Below are positions 40,247 through 46,536 of a stretch of 46,920 nt of DNA, piece by piece. The stretch covers positions 1 through 46,920 of the IMG/VR virus record IMGVR_UViG_3300037840_000099; one strand, 5' to 3'. Origin of the DNA: a virus. The position numbers were made by a program, and so were the translations under genes. The notes under the pieces are model-generated. The model was not told the DNA's origin, did not search any database, and saw only the letters and a program-made list of their open reading frames with translations. Within the stretch, counting starts at the first letter, position 1; every line of letters starts with the position of its first letter.

Positions 40247-40486
40247 ATGCGGAACTGGTGGAGGGTGGGGGGAAGGAAGTGGTTAACCCGCTCTCGCAGA
40301 TTAAGCCTTCCCCCGGCAGTTGGCTATTGCCAAGCACCTTTTCCCATGCGTGACCGGAGCCAGAGCGAGGGGCAGTGTCTCCACTGCGGGCGGGTGTTTG
40401 CCGGGGATTGGTTTGACGCCTTAACCACCACAGCGGGCATCCAACAGACTGAACCCGCCGCACTCAGCTTATCCTCACGGATTTAG
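40247..40486 (+). CDS. Doubtful small protein, 79 residues
   Basis: An ATG without ribosome site starts a frame with a basic N-terminus and one CLHCGRVFAGDWF motif, which resembles half of a zinc site. Composition is otherwise poor and Arg/Ser-rich. It may be noise; the terminator at 40761-40796 on the same strand is the only contextual support. Confidence 0.25.
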   Translation: MRNWWRVGGRKWLTRSRRLSLPPAVGYCQAPFPMRDRSQSEGQCLHCGRVFAGDWFDALTTTAGIQQTEPAALSLSSRI

Positions 40487-40586
40487 GCGACCGGTCCAGA
40501 TTGCTATCGAGGCTCCCCTAAGCGCACCACTTTTCCCGCCCCGCCATACTTTCGCATGGAATGCCCAGACGAACGAATGAGGGAAC

Positions 40587-40739
40587 CTAGCAGTCCGAAT
40601 TTTCGGGGTAGATTCTGTCATCGTTATTCCAGACAGTTGCATCGTATACCCAGAGGCGGTAGAATGCAAGTGCGGGGTGAGCCAGACACTCCTTCTCATC
40701 GTTAGTCCAGACAACTTCCTTGAGAGCAGCCCCGCTCAT
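40587..40739 (-). CDS. Small acidic protein, 50 residues
   Basis: The ATG at 40739 starts a frame with plausible protein composition: LKEVVWTNDEKECLAHPALA then FYRLWVYDATVWNNDDRIYP. The segments VVWTNDE and TVWNNDD look like an internal repeat, also visible at DNA level as a shared TCATCGTTA-TCCAGACA on the plus strand. No ribosome site was seen. No family was recognised. Confidence 0.4.
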   Translation of the reverse strand: MSGAALKEVVWTNDEKECLAHPALAFYRLWVYDATVWNNDDRIYPENSDC

Positions 40740-40760
40740 TCAACCGGCTACGAGACACAG

Positions 40761-40796
40761 CGCCTCCGACTCCACTCGGGGGCGTTCGTGTTTCTT
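40761..40796 (+). terminator. Rho-independent terminator, plus strand
   Basis: CGCCTCCGA (40761-40769) pairs with TCGGGGGCG (40776-40784) over 9 bases with a 6-base loop, followed by TTCGTGTTTCTT. It would stop plus-strand transcription before it meets the minus-strand HNH gene. Confidence 0.65.
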
Positions 40797-40825
40797 GGCT
40801 GTACAGGGAAGTGCGGTACAAACAG

Positions 40826-40837
40826 AAAGGGCGGAAG
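40826..40837. repeat. Direct repeat flanking the HNH gene, copy 1
   Basis: AAAGGGCGGAAG occurs here and at 41316-41327, on both sides of the HNH gene (40853-41296). The second copy is the right arm and T-tract of a terminator; this copy has only a weak partner arm (GCGG/CCGC). Confidence 0.5.
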
Positions 40838-40852
40838 CCGCTGCGCGATGTT

Positions 40853-41296
40853 CTAAATTGTTGGGGATCCCAAACTCCTAGAGAGGTATTCTATAGCCGC
40901 GTTTAATAACGAAATGTCATCTCTAAATTTTTGTAAGCCATTGTTGCACCTATGGCACAATATCCCACGCACGGTGCCGTATTTATGGCAATGGTCTATG
41001 CATCTAAATTTACCACTCACGGGAATATGGCAAATGTCACATGATGTCTGGGGAAGATTAAAGATTCCCAGGCTTACTGCCTGTTTTACGGTGATTCCTA
41101 ATTTTTCGCATGCTCTACGTTTAGTCCTTCCGCTGCCATGATTCACGTATACGCGCTCATTATCAAGAGTTTTGCAGCGCACGCGCACTTTAGGGTTTCT
41201 TTGTTTTATTCTAATTTTGGTGGAACCGCAGACCGCGCAATTGGCAGTCATATTAGTCATATCTATTGAGCTAAGTCTATGACGCCATGTACCCAT
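40853..41296 (-). CDS. HNH homing endonuclease, Endonuclease VII type, 147 residues
   Basis: C20xxC23 (NCAVCGS) begins a zinc module. The nuclease core has C86xxC89 (SCDICHIP), D101-H102-C103-H104 (CIDHCHKYGTVRGILC) and C114xxC117 (CHRCNNGL), the Endonuclease VII type also found at 17162-17749. A region TKRRACEKLGITVKQAVSLG lies between and may bind DNA. No ribosome site was found; later starts at 41260 or 41251 remain possible. It lies between direct repeats of a terminator arm, as if inserted after the minus-strand operon. Confidence 0.8.
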   Translation of the reverse strand: MGTWRHRLSSIDMTNMTANCAVCGSTKIRIKQRNPKVRVRCKTLDNERVYVNHGSGRTKRRACEKLGITVKQAVSLGIFNLPQTSCDICHIPVSGKFRCIDHCHKYGTVRGILCHRCNNGLQKFRDDISLLNAAIEYLSRSLGSPTI

Positions 41297-41302
41297 ATGG
41301 GT
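41291..41302. promoter_or_regulatory. Perfect 12-base palindrome at the HNH start
   Basis: ACCCATATGGGT spans the candidate ATG at 41296. A perfect dyad over a start codon could repress translation or transcription, but a chance match cannot be excluded. Confidence 0.3.
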
Positions 41303-41310
41303 TCATTTTA

Positions 41311-41351
41311 ACATAAAAGGGCGGAAGTTTTACTCCTGCTGACCTCCGCCC
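41311..41351 (-). terminator. Rho-independent terminator, minus strand
   Basis: On the minus strand GGGCGGAGGT (41351-41342) pairs with ACTTCCGCCC (41328-41319), a 10-base stem with one G-T pair, followed by TTTTATGT. It ends the operon whose last gene is 41372-41551. Confidence 0.7.
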
Positions 41352-41371
41352 CACTGCCGCAAACTATTGAT

Positions 41372-41551
41372 CTATTTCCATGTTAGCTTGGATTTATATA
41401 TCTGTACTTGGGCGTCATATTCCATCATCATCGTCTGGTAGATCATCTCCGCCGTCTTGTCGCCCCTCTGGATGGCCTTGCTGCGCTCATCAGAGGCGTA
41501 CTGGTAACGGGTCGTAGCGACTTCGAGGAGCAAGTTCAGAAGGTCGTTCAT
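41372..41551 (-). CDS. Small helical protein, 59 residues
   Basis: The ATG overlaps the previous stop as ATGA. The protein is an amphipathic helix-rich chain (LLNLLLEVATTRYQYASDER, DKTAEMIYQTMMMEYDAQVQ) with a basic end (IYKSKLTWK). It has no membrane segment. It is the last gene of the exported/membrane protein cluster. Confidence 0.6.
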   Translation of the reverse strand: MNDLLNLLLEVATTRYQYASDERSKAIQRGDKTAEMIYQTMMMEYDAQVQIYKSKLTWK

Positions 41552-42087
41552 GCGACGTGCAGCGTCTGAGGCAGCTTGGCCCCTGTCACAGTGTCATTCC
41601 AGGTCTTCTTGTACTGGTAGGCCGCCGAATCCCAGATGGAGCGCTTGAAGGTGGGCACCAGCTGCTTGATCTTGGCGCTCGTGGCTATGAGAACTTGGTC
41701 CTGATGCGCACGCTGCACATCCTCGGGGCTGGCGTCCCCCGCCACGCTCGCGACGACCGGAGCAGGAGAGTTTGCCTGCAGAACGCCTATGACGGCCTCT
41801 ATACCGCCTGCAATGACGTTTACGAGCAGCAGGACGGCCGGCGGAAGGTTGAGAGGCCCAGAGACGGCTGCAAAGGCTGAGGTGAAGGCTGAGATGACTT
41901 CCAGCACTTCTGTGGCCGGCGTACCGGTCTGCCAGTTCTGCACGGCAGTCAGGGCCGAATCGAAGGCTGCAATAGCGGCTTGGCCTTCGGGCGTGTTCAG
42001 GACGTTCTCATAGGACAGGAACGCCTTCAGGGTCGGCTCGATCGCGGCCATGAGGTCTGCGGCTGTCTTGGTTGCATTAGTGCACAT
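41548..42087 (-). CDS. Putative membrane protein, 179 residues
   Basis: AAAGGAGCCTAA precedes the ATG. The N-terminal half is helical and Ala-rich (PTLKAFLSYENVLNTPEGQA, AAIAAFDSALTAVQNWQTG). A hydrophobic segment follows (LPPAVLLLVNVIAGGIEAVI) at about residues 85-105. The C-terminal half is polar and basic. Neighbours are holin-like, so a lysis or membrane role is possible; no endolysin motif is present. Confidence 0.55.
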   Translation of the reverse strand: MCTNATKTAADLMAAIEPTLKAFLSYENVLNTPEGQAAIAAFDSALTAVQNWQTGTPATEVLEVISAFTSAFAAVSGPLNLPPAVLLLVNVIAGGIEAVIGVLQANSPAPVVASVAGDASPEDVQRAHQDQVLIATSAKIKQLVPTFKRSIWDSAAYQYKKTWNDTVTGAKLPQTLHVA

Positions 42088-42411
42088 TTAGGCTCCTTTG
42101 GGTGGGGTGGCAGCGTCAACAGCTTTAGCCGTGGGCGCGTCGGGTGAGTCGAGCACGGACTTGGCGCGGGCGACTGCGCCGGCTGGAGAGGTCGAGTGCG
42201 AATAGTTTCGCCAGACGGTCACGCCCATAACGATATTGGCGCAGACCTTGCCCAGTGTGGTAACAACTGCCTCATGCCCAACGAAGATGCTGGAGATGTA
42301 GTTTTGCAGGCTTTTGTCGGAATCGTAAGCAACCGCAAAAGCGATAATTGCCAGCCCGACCGTATGCGTTGTGACATTCTTGCTTTTCAGCCAAGCGAGT
42401 AAACTATTCAT
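42088..42411 (-). CDS. Putative holin-like membrane protein, 107 residues
   Basis: The ATG at 42411 overlaps the previous stop as ATGA. After a short basic start (MNSLLAWLKSKNVTTHTV) come a hydrophobic segment (GLAIIAFAVAYDS) and a second weak one (VTTLGKVCANIVMGVTV), then a polar tail. Small size and two hydrophobic segments suit a class II-like holin, but there is no neighbouring endolysin to support it. Confidence 0.5.
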   Translation of the reverse strand: MNSLLAWLKSKNVTTHTVGLAIIAFAVAYDSDKSLQNYISSIFVGHEAVVTTLGKVCANIVMGVTVWRNYSHSTSPAGAVARAKSVLDSPDAPTAKAVDAATPPKGA

Positions 42412-42581
42412 AAGCCCGTCCGTTCCCAAATGTCTCGATCAGCATAGGCTCGCAATTCCGCCCTAGTCACGAATCCAAACCGCCGATGACAAGTAATGCA
42501 TTCGCCCCAGCACCCGGTATCGTCGCACACGGCATGGCATCTGTGGATATGCCACTTCCAGAATTTCCACCATGCGCTCAT
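42408..42581 (-). CDS. Small zinc-finger-like protein, 57 residues
   Basis: The start overlaps the 44-residue gene's stop as ATGA and the stop overlaps the next start the same way. It is rich in Trp, His and Cys: WWKFWKWHIHRCHAVCDDTG then CWGECITCHRRFG. The CxxxC...CxxxCxxC pattern suggests a zinc site. Role unknown. Confidence 0.6.
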   Translation of the reverse strand: MSAWWKFWKWHIHRCHAVCDDTGCWGECITCHRRFGFVTRAELRAYADRDIWERTGL

Positions 42582-42712
42582 TTCTTAATCCTATACCTGC
42601 CATGGTTTGCGATCATGAACAAAAGTAATGGCAGACTCACGGCGCACACAGCAGTGATGCCCATGACAAAGACCTGTTCGAGGACCAGTATCAGATCAAT
42701 CTCCGTCGTCAT
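42578..42712 (-). CDS. Single-span membrane protein, 44 residues
   Basis: The sequence reads MTTEIDLILVLEQVFVMGIT then AVCAVSLPLLLFMIANHG and a basic tail RYRIKK. It has one hydrophobic span and fits a small holin, antiholin or regulatory peptide. The ATG lies inside the end of the previous gene. Confidence 0.55.
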   Translation of the reverse strand: MTTEIDLILVLEQVFVMGITAVCAVSLPLLLFMIANHGRYRIKK

Positions 42713-42926
42713 GATAGAACCATGCACTGTCCACCTCATATTCCCACCAGCTTACACGCTCCCACTGGTTCCAACCGTTGCCTACATTGCAGCTTTCCCA
42801 GTAGGTTACGGTTGTTCCCTGTACCGCGGTGTCGCCAGCCAGTTCACCAGTGCAGCTAATAGCATGCGCTTTCGGGGCAACCGCCAGCGCGAGGACAAAT
42901 GCGAGACCAAACAGAATCCTTTTCAT
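42696..42926 (-). CDS. Secreted small protein with signal peptide, 76 residues
   Basis: TGATG coupling gives the ATG at 42926. The signal peptide is MKRILFGLAFVLALAV core with AHA at the cleavage site (before Ile23). The mature part of about 54 residues holds two Cys that could pair, many aromatic residues (WNQWERVSWWEYEVDSAWFY) and acidic groups. It is probably exported to the periplasm or beyond. Confidence 0.65.
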   Translation of the reverse strand: MKRILFGLAFVLALAVAPKAHAISCTGELAGDTAVQGTTVTYWESCNVGNGWNQWERVSWWEYEVDSAWFYHDDGD

Positions 42927-43495
42927 CAATTCCCCCAGTCTTTCGGTGGGCACCCCGGCGGCAAGCAAGTCGGCGTGGGCGCGATTGGGCTTTGGCTATG
43001 GACCGAAGCCGAGGCGATGGTGATCGAGACCGTTCCCCCGGTGACCATCCAGTAATAACCGCGGGTCCGGCCGTATCCGCCCAGGTAGGTGACGTAGTTG
43101 AGCAGGAGAGTTCCGGTATAGGGCTGCCCCGCTCCGGTCGTGCCCGCGAAGGCGAAAGGCAGCGTCTGCGTGCCTGGAGCGGTGCTGAGGGTGGGCGGAA
43201 AGCTCGGGCTGGTGAACTTGGCGAAGCCGGTGGAGTTGTCCAGTCCAAGCGGGTCCATCGGGAACACGAGGAAGTTGGATGCAGTGTAGGTCGGCGTCCC
43301 ATAGTAGCTGATCCAGACGGATTCATTGACCACCGTCGAGCCATCATTGATCAGCATGGGGATTCCCCAGCAGTTGATGTTGGACACGTGCCCGCAAGAC
43401 CATGGGCTGACCGTGCCAGTGTAGGTCTGAGCGAACAGCATAGGCGCGGCCACGAGAGCAGCGCAGATCAGAAGGCGAATGCTTGCTTTGATCAT
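42926..43495 (-). CDS. Secreted protein with signal peptide, 189 residues
   Basis: GAGGGAAG before the ATG at 43495 decides the start. The signal peptide (MIKASIRLLICAALVAAP core) ends LFA before Gln23. The mature part is beta-rich, with a Cys pair (SCGHVSNINCWG) and a repeated strand pattern (YYGTPTYTASNFLVFPMDPL, YTGTLLLNYVTYLGGYG), ending in a Pro/Cys-rich tail (PTCLPPGCPPKDWGN). It is an exported beta-sandwich-type protein, first gene of its operon. No enzyme family was recognised. Confidence 0.65.
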   Translation of the reverse strand: MIKASIRLLICAALVAAPMLFAQTYTGTVSPWSCGHVSNINCWGIPMLINDGSTVVNESVWISYYGTPTYTASNFLVFPMDPLGLDNSTGFAKFTSPSFPPTLSTAPGTQTLPFAFAGTTGAGQPYTGTLLLNYVTYLGGYGRTRGYYWMVTGGTVSITIASASVHSQSPIAPTPTCLPPGCPPKDWGN

Positions 43496-43507
43496 CTTCC
43501 CTCGCAT

Positions 43508-43544
43508 GAAAATCGAGCCACTCCCGGGTCACGGAGAATGGCTC
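43508..43544 (-). terminator. Leader hairpin with T-run before the secreted-protein operon
   Basis: On the minus strand GAGCCA-TT-CTCC (43544-43533) pairs with GGAG-TGGCTC (43524-43515), followed two bases later by TTTT (43512-43509) and then the ribosome site for 43495. A terminator-like structure in the leader suggests attenuation, or termination of read-through from the late operon. Confidence 0.45.
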
Positions 43545-43680
43545 AATGCCTTGGTGGAGCACCGCATATATTTATGCGACGCCTATAGTGTGCGCTTATC
43601 GGTAATCGTTGCAAAGTAAAATATCGTGTCGAGGATCACGAAGGTCTATGGACTAAAGTTATATGGGGTAACCTGTAGGC
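43545..43680. other. Intergenic region upstream of the secreted-protein operon
   Basis: Lies between the late-operon terminator and the leader hairpin. It contains an AT-rich dyad CGCATA-TATT-TATGCG (43563-43578) and a minus-strand TATAGG that could serve as a -10, but no good -35 at normal spacing. No gene was seen. Confidence 0.4.
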
Positions 43681-43717
43681 AAAAAGAGAGCCTCGGTGAT
43701 AGCGTCTACCGAGGCTC
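43681..43717 (-). terminator. Strong Rho-independent terminator of the late operon
   Basis: A perfect 10-base stem (GAGCCTCGGT 43688-43697 with ACCGAGGCTC 43708-43717, 10-base loop) is followed on the minus strand by TCTTTTT (43687-43681). It lies 21 bases after the last late gene (43739-44308). Confidence 0.85.
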
Positions 43718-43738
43718 GTGCGACGAAGGCAGAATAGG

Positions 43739-44308
43739 CTAGGCTGCGACGCCCACCACGATGGGCGCCGACTGGGTAAGTTGCTGCGGGGGAACCACGA
43801 CCGCGGCCACGCTGACGGTAATCGCATCGGTCCACTGGCTAACCACGCCATCCGTATCTGTCACCGTGAAGGCCACAGAGCCGCTTGCGGGAGCTGTGTT
43901 GGCCGCCATACCAGTGAAGGTGATGGTGACGTTGTCCGCAGCCAGAACGAACGTGGCAGAGGGGTCTGTGAAGGTTACGACGGTGCCGGATACGACACCG
44001 CCAGAGCCGGTAACGCCGTCAGCCAGGAGGGGCGTGATGACACCCGCCTGACTCTGCCCGACGTTCATTGAGTACGTGTTGTTTGCCATTCCATCTCCTG
44101 TGATGATTGGTGCTGAAGCGGTTAGAGTCGGTGCGGGGGCGAGGTCGGTAGCGATCTGCTGGAGAAGGACCGTCTGTTCGTCCAATTCGTCGAGAATGTT
44201 CGTAGCGTCCTTGTGTGCCTGCTTGTTGCCTTCCTTGATAGCGTCGAGGATGCATTCAAGGAGGCGATCTGTTTGTTCATTGCTAGACTGGGGGCGGTTC
44301 ATCAACAT
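43739..44308 (-). CDS. Ig-like putative virion protein with internal start, 189 residues
   Basis: GAGG six bases before the ATG at 44308 decides the full-length start. A helical N-terminus (DRLLECILDAIKEGNKQAHK) of about 60 residues is followed by a domain with Ig-like strand rhythm (TVVTFTDPSATFVLAADNVT then ITFTGMAANTAPASGSVAFT). An internal ATG at 44089 is preceded by AGGAGATGGA, so a 116-residue product lacking the helical part may also be made. It is the last gene of the late operon. Confidence 0.6.
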   Translation of the reverse strand: MLMNRPQSSNEQTDRLLECILDAIKEGNKQAHKDATNILDELDEQTVLLQQIATDLAPAPTLTASAPIITGDGMANNTYSMNVGQSQAGVITPLLADGVTGSGGVVSGTVVTFTDPSATFVLAADNVTITFTGMAANTAPASGSVAFTVTDTDGVVSQWTDAITVSVAAVVVPPQQLTQSAPIVVGVAA

Positions 44309-44322
44309 TGGTAGCCTCGTGA

Positions 44323-44499
44323 TTAGCGTAGCAGAAGGTGATTACCGCCAAATAAGCCCAGAGCCCAGCAGATGAGCAGGATCACCAGAATGGTACCTAG
44401 ACCGATTCCTAACCCTCCCTGCGAGCCCCAGCGGGAATTGCCGTAGTAGCCTCCGCCGAAGCCAAACACCAGAACCAGAATGATGATCAGAATAAGCAC
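44323..44499 (-). CDS. Small hydrophobic membrane protein (DUF3309-like), 58 residues
   Basis: The start is a GTG at 44499 with GAGG seven bases upstream. Two hydrophobic spans (LILIIILVLVFGFGGG and LGTILVILLICWALGL) flank a Gly/Ser/Trp/Tyr-rich linker. This pattern is that of small hydrophobic proteins found in phages and bacteria (DUF3309-like by memory), sometimes near lysis genes. No catalytic role is expected. Confidence 0.55.
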   Translation of the reverse strand: MLILIIILVLVFGFGGGYYGNSRWGSQGGLGIGLGTILVILLICWALGLFGGNHLLLR

Positions 44500-44517
44500 A
44501 TCACACCTCGCCTTCCC

Positions 44518-44856
44518 TTAATCAGATGCTTCCTCTTTAGGGGGTGTCTGAGCATTATTGCTCTTATCCGCCGCCGCATCTGCTCGGGCTTCCGTCCTGT
44601 CTCGCTCCTTAAGCTGGCCCTTGTACCCGGCACTCTCTGCATTGAGACGCTGCAATTCAGCCAGAATAGCCTGCTGGGTGCTGTTGACGCTGTGGACCAC
44701 CAGATCGACATTCTTCCCCACCCCATCGATCTTGTCAGCGACTCCGGCTATTAGCTCGTTCGACCTGATCTGATGATGGACAGAGAGGTAGGTAAGCAGC
44801 GCCACTATGACGACGGCCGACGCCCCAATCAGGGCTACCACTATGGTAGGGTTCAA
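44518..44856 (-). CDS. Membrane-anchored coiled-coil protein, spanin-like layout, 112 residues
   Basis: The start is a TTG whose TTGA overlaps the previous stop, with GAGG upstream; no ATG alternative exists. One N-terminal span (TIVVALIGASAVVIVALLTY) precedes a helical, charged region with heptads (NVDLVVHSVNSTQQAILAEL, NAESAGYKGQLKERDRTEAR). This matches the layout of inner-membrane spanins, but a partner outer-membrane lipoprotein is not evident. Confidence 0.55.
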   Translation of the reverse strand: MNPTIVVALIGASAVVIVALLTYLSVHHQIRSNELIAGVADKIDGVGKNVDLVVHSVNSTQQAILAELQRLNAESAGYKGQLKERDRTEARADAAADKSNNAQTPPKEEASD

Positions 44857-45059
44857 GGCTTCGGCCTCGGATTCTGCCCACGGATGTACTCCTCGATCAT
44901 GTCATCGGACACGTCGGAGAGCGCTGGAGGCTGCTTCGGACCTTTATCGCCCTTGGGCGGAGGGGTGGGCTTACGCTTCTTGGTCGGCCGGATCACGGCT
45001 GGCTCAGGCTCAGGTGGTTTGGGATAAGGTCTTCCGGGTCCAATAGGAGGTTCAGGCAT
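44853..45059 (-). CDS. Proline-rich protein, 68 residues
   Basis: GAGGTATTAGCC precedes the ATG. The sequence is almost entirely Pro/Lys/Arg-rich (IGPGRPYPKPPEPEPAVIRP, TKKRKPTPPPKGDKG) with an acidic helix near the end (LSDVSDDMIEEYIRGQ). It probably spans a compartment as an extended linker. Similar Pro-rich chains occur in outer-membrane spanin subunits, but no lipobox is present. Confidence 0.5.
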   Translation of the reverse strand: MPEPPIGPGRPYPKPPEPEPAVIRPTKKRKPTPPPKGDKGPKQPPALSDVSDDMIEEYIRGQNPRPKP

Positions 45060-45061
45060 GG

Positions 45062-45430
45062 CTAATACCTCGACATGACGGATTTAGCGACCGTCGGCGC
45101 AGTGGTGGTGAAGATGTGGATTACGTCGGATAGAGAATGGTTTGCCAGCTTGATCATTACCCAAATGCCGAGAACGGCAACAATAAACGACGCTACTCCG
45201 ACGGTGAACGCCGCAATAGAAATCTTGACATTCATTGCGTCAAGGCGGTCTTTGTTCTCCTTATGCCGCTCAGACTGCACCTTTTCAAGCACTTCCTCTT
45301 TCTCCTCATGCTTATCGAAAAAGGTGTTTGCCTTGTTGATGTGCGCCATGATCTGGGGAAGAAACTGTTCGAGGAATCTCACGCGTGCCTCCACGTCGGC
45401 CACTTTCTCGGCCAATGTCTGTGGTGTCAT
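45062..45430 (-). CDS. Coiled-coil membrane protein, 122 residues
   Basis: GGGGAG lies 10 bases before the ATG at 45430; upstream in-frame codons use a TTG and are not preferred. A long helix (TLAEKVADVEARVRFLEQFL then PQIMAHINKANTFFDKHEEK) leads to a C-terminal hydrophobic span (KISIAAFTVGVASFIVAVLG). It resembles XhlA-type phage membrane proteins associated with lysis. Function is inferred from layout. Confidence 0.55.
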   Translation of the reverse strand: MTPQTLAEKVADVEARVRFLEQFLPQIMAHINKANTFFDKHEEKEEVLEKVQSERHKENKDRLDAMNVKISIAAFTVGVASFIVAVLGIWVMIKLANHSLSDVIHIFTTTAPTVAKSVMSRY

Positions 45431-45567
45431 TCGATGCCGACTCCCCAACAAAAGATCGGTCGCCCTCGCGGGTTGCAGCCTGTTCCGCTGCGCCTATGTA
45501 CTGGCTGTAGACCGTTCGTGCGACTTGCCAACAACACAGGGGAGAAATGCGCTCTATGGGCGCTCAA

Positions 45568-46524
45568 TTACGGTCCAAGGTATTCGACTTTTATGTGCAG
45601 TGCATAGGTCAATGCCTGAGCGCCAGATGTTGCATACCCTGTAGTTCCGTATGAAATGTTTGTCGATTGCGCGGCATGGGCAATGATTGAATTGTTAGAA
45701 GTCCCCGATACGCCCGTGACATTCGTTACCCCAACCGCATTGCTTGCGGATGTGGGGGTGAATGAAAACGTTGATCCTGCACTTGAGGTCTTCGCTCCGG
45801 CCCCAGTATCCACATCCGTCCATGCCAAAAAACAAGCAGGAAGAGTACTACTGACCGTGGCTGCAATTGTCTCGATCTCATAGCAGGATACCCGATACAA
45901 TCCTCCTGCTCCGGCTGGAATAGCATAGAGCGTAGCGGTACTCACGTTCGCTACAAGGCCAGTCGTATCAATTACCGCTACGATTCCATCCACGGTCGCG
46001 CTCACTGGTGGAAATGTCATTGTGGTGGAATCTGTCCCGCCCAGGGTGAGCGAATTACTTGCCGTCAAAGTTTTCCCATTGGCAATGGTGAGAGTGCTAC
46101 CTGTAGCCGGCGCCGTCAGTGTAACCTTGTTCACGGTCGTCGCCGTAGCAACCCCCAAGACTGGCGTTACAAGGGTCGGAGTATTGGCGAGCACAACGCC
46201 TCCGGTGCCGGTGGGGGTGTTCGCGAGCGTTGCAGTCACAGTCCCGGATGTGGTCACGGCAGAACTGGGAGTTGATGAAAGGACCGTTCCGTCCCCAGTG
46301 AAGGTGACGCTGGTCACGGTGCCGCTGCCAGAGGCCGTAGCGTCTGCCCATGTGCCGTTATCACAGGTCCAAACATGGCCATTCGATCCGAGCACCTGAA
46401 TCTGTGGACCGGCGCAGGAGCCACTGGGAGCCACGGTGAGCGGATTGAGGATATAGGGAAACTGAATCTGCGCCCCGCACTCTCCAGCGAGCATCAACAG
46501 CGCGATAAATGCGATCCTCTTCAT
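45568..46524 (-). CDS. Tail-fibre-type protein with signal peptide, 318 residues
   Basis: GAGGACTTT precedes the ATG. A signal peptide (MKRIAFIALLMLAGE) ends CGA before Gln19. Residues about 65-95 (SGSGTVTSVTFTGDGTVLSS) start a repeat series common in phage fibres. The rest is Thr/Ser/Gly-rich and beta. The last 110 residues contain SCYEIETIAATVSSTLPACF and end in TYALHIKVEYLG. It is the last large fibre-type gene before the membrane protein group. Confidence 0.7.
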   Translation of the reverse strand: MKRIAFIALLMLAGECGAQIQFPYILNPLTVAPSGSCAGPQIQVLGSNGHVWTCDNGTWADATASGSGTVTSVTFTGDGTVLSSTPSSAVTTSGTVTATLANTPTGTGGVVLANTPTLVTPVLGVATATTVNKVTLTAPATGSTLTIANGKTLTASNSLTLGGTDSTTMTFPPVSATVDGIVAVIDTTGLVANVSTATLYAIPAGAGGLYRVSCYEIETIAATVSSTLPACFLAWTDVDTGAGAKTSSAGSTFSFTPTSASNAVGVTNVTGVSGTSNNSIIAHAAQSTNISYGTTGYATSGAQALTYALHIKVEYLGP

Positions 46525-46536
46525 AAAGTCCTCTTT

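Larger units (their letters stand above)
39984..40586. other. Sparse region with hairpin, operator-like site and broken or doubtful ORFs
   Basis: No confident intact gene lies here. Contents: a hairpin (40007-40032), an operator-like palindrome (40040-40057), a probable frameshifted minus-strand ORF (40050-40200) and one doubtful plus-strand ORF (40247-40486). It separates the plus-strand operon from the minus-strand genes that follow. Confidence 0.5.

Noticed and set aside
42486-43055. Plus-strand frame of 189 codons opposite the secreted-protein genes
   Set aside because: It runs antisense to four small minus-strand genes linked by ATGA overlaps and has no ribosome site.
43570-43600. CACTATAGG on the minus strand, like a T7 RNA polymerase promoter core
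   Set aside because: Only a nine-base match, upstream bases do not fit the T7 consensus, no second copy was seen, and there is no single-subunit RNA polymerase gene.
45427-45567. Minus-strand frame continuing after the 318-residue fibre gene to an ATGA overlap at 45430
   Set aside because: It needs a TTG or GTG start without ribosome site, and composition is not convincing; left unannotated.
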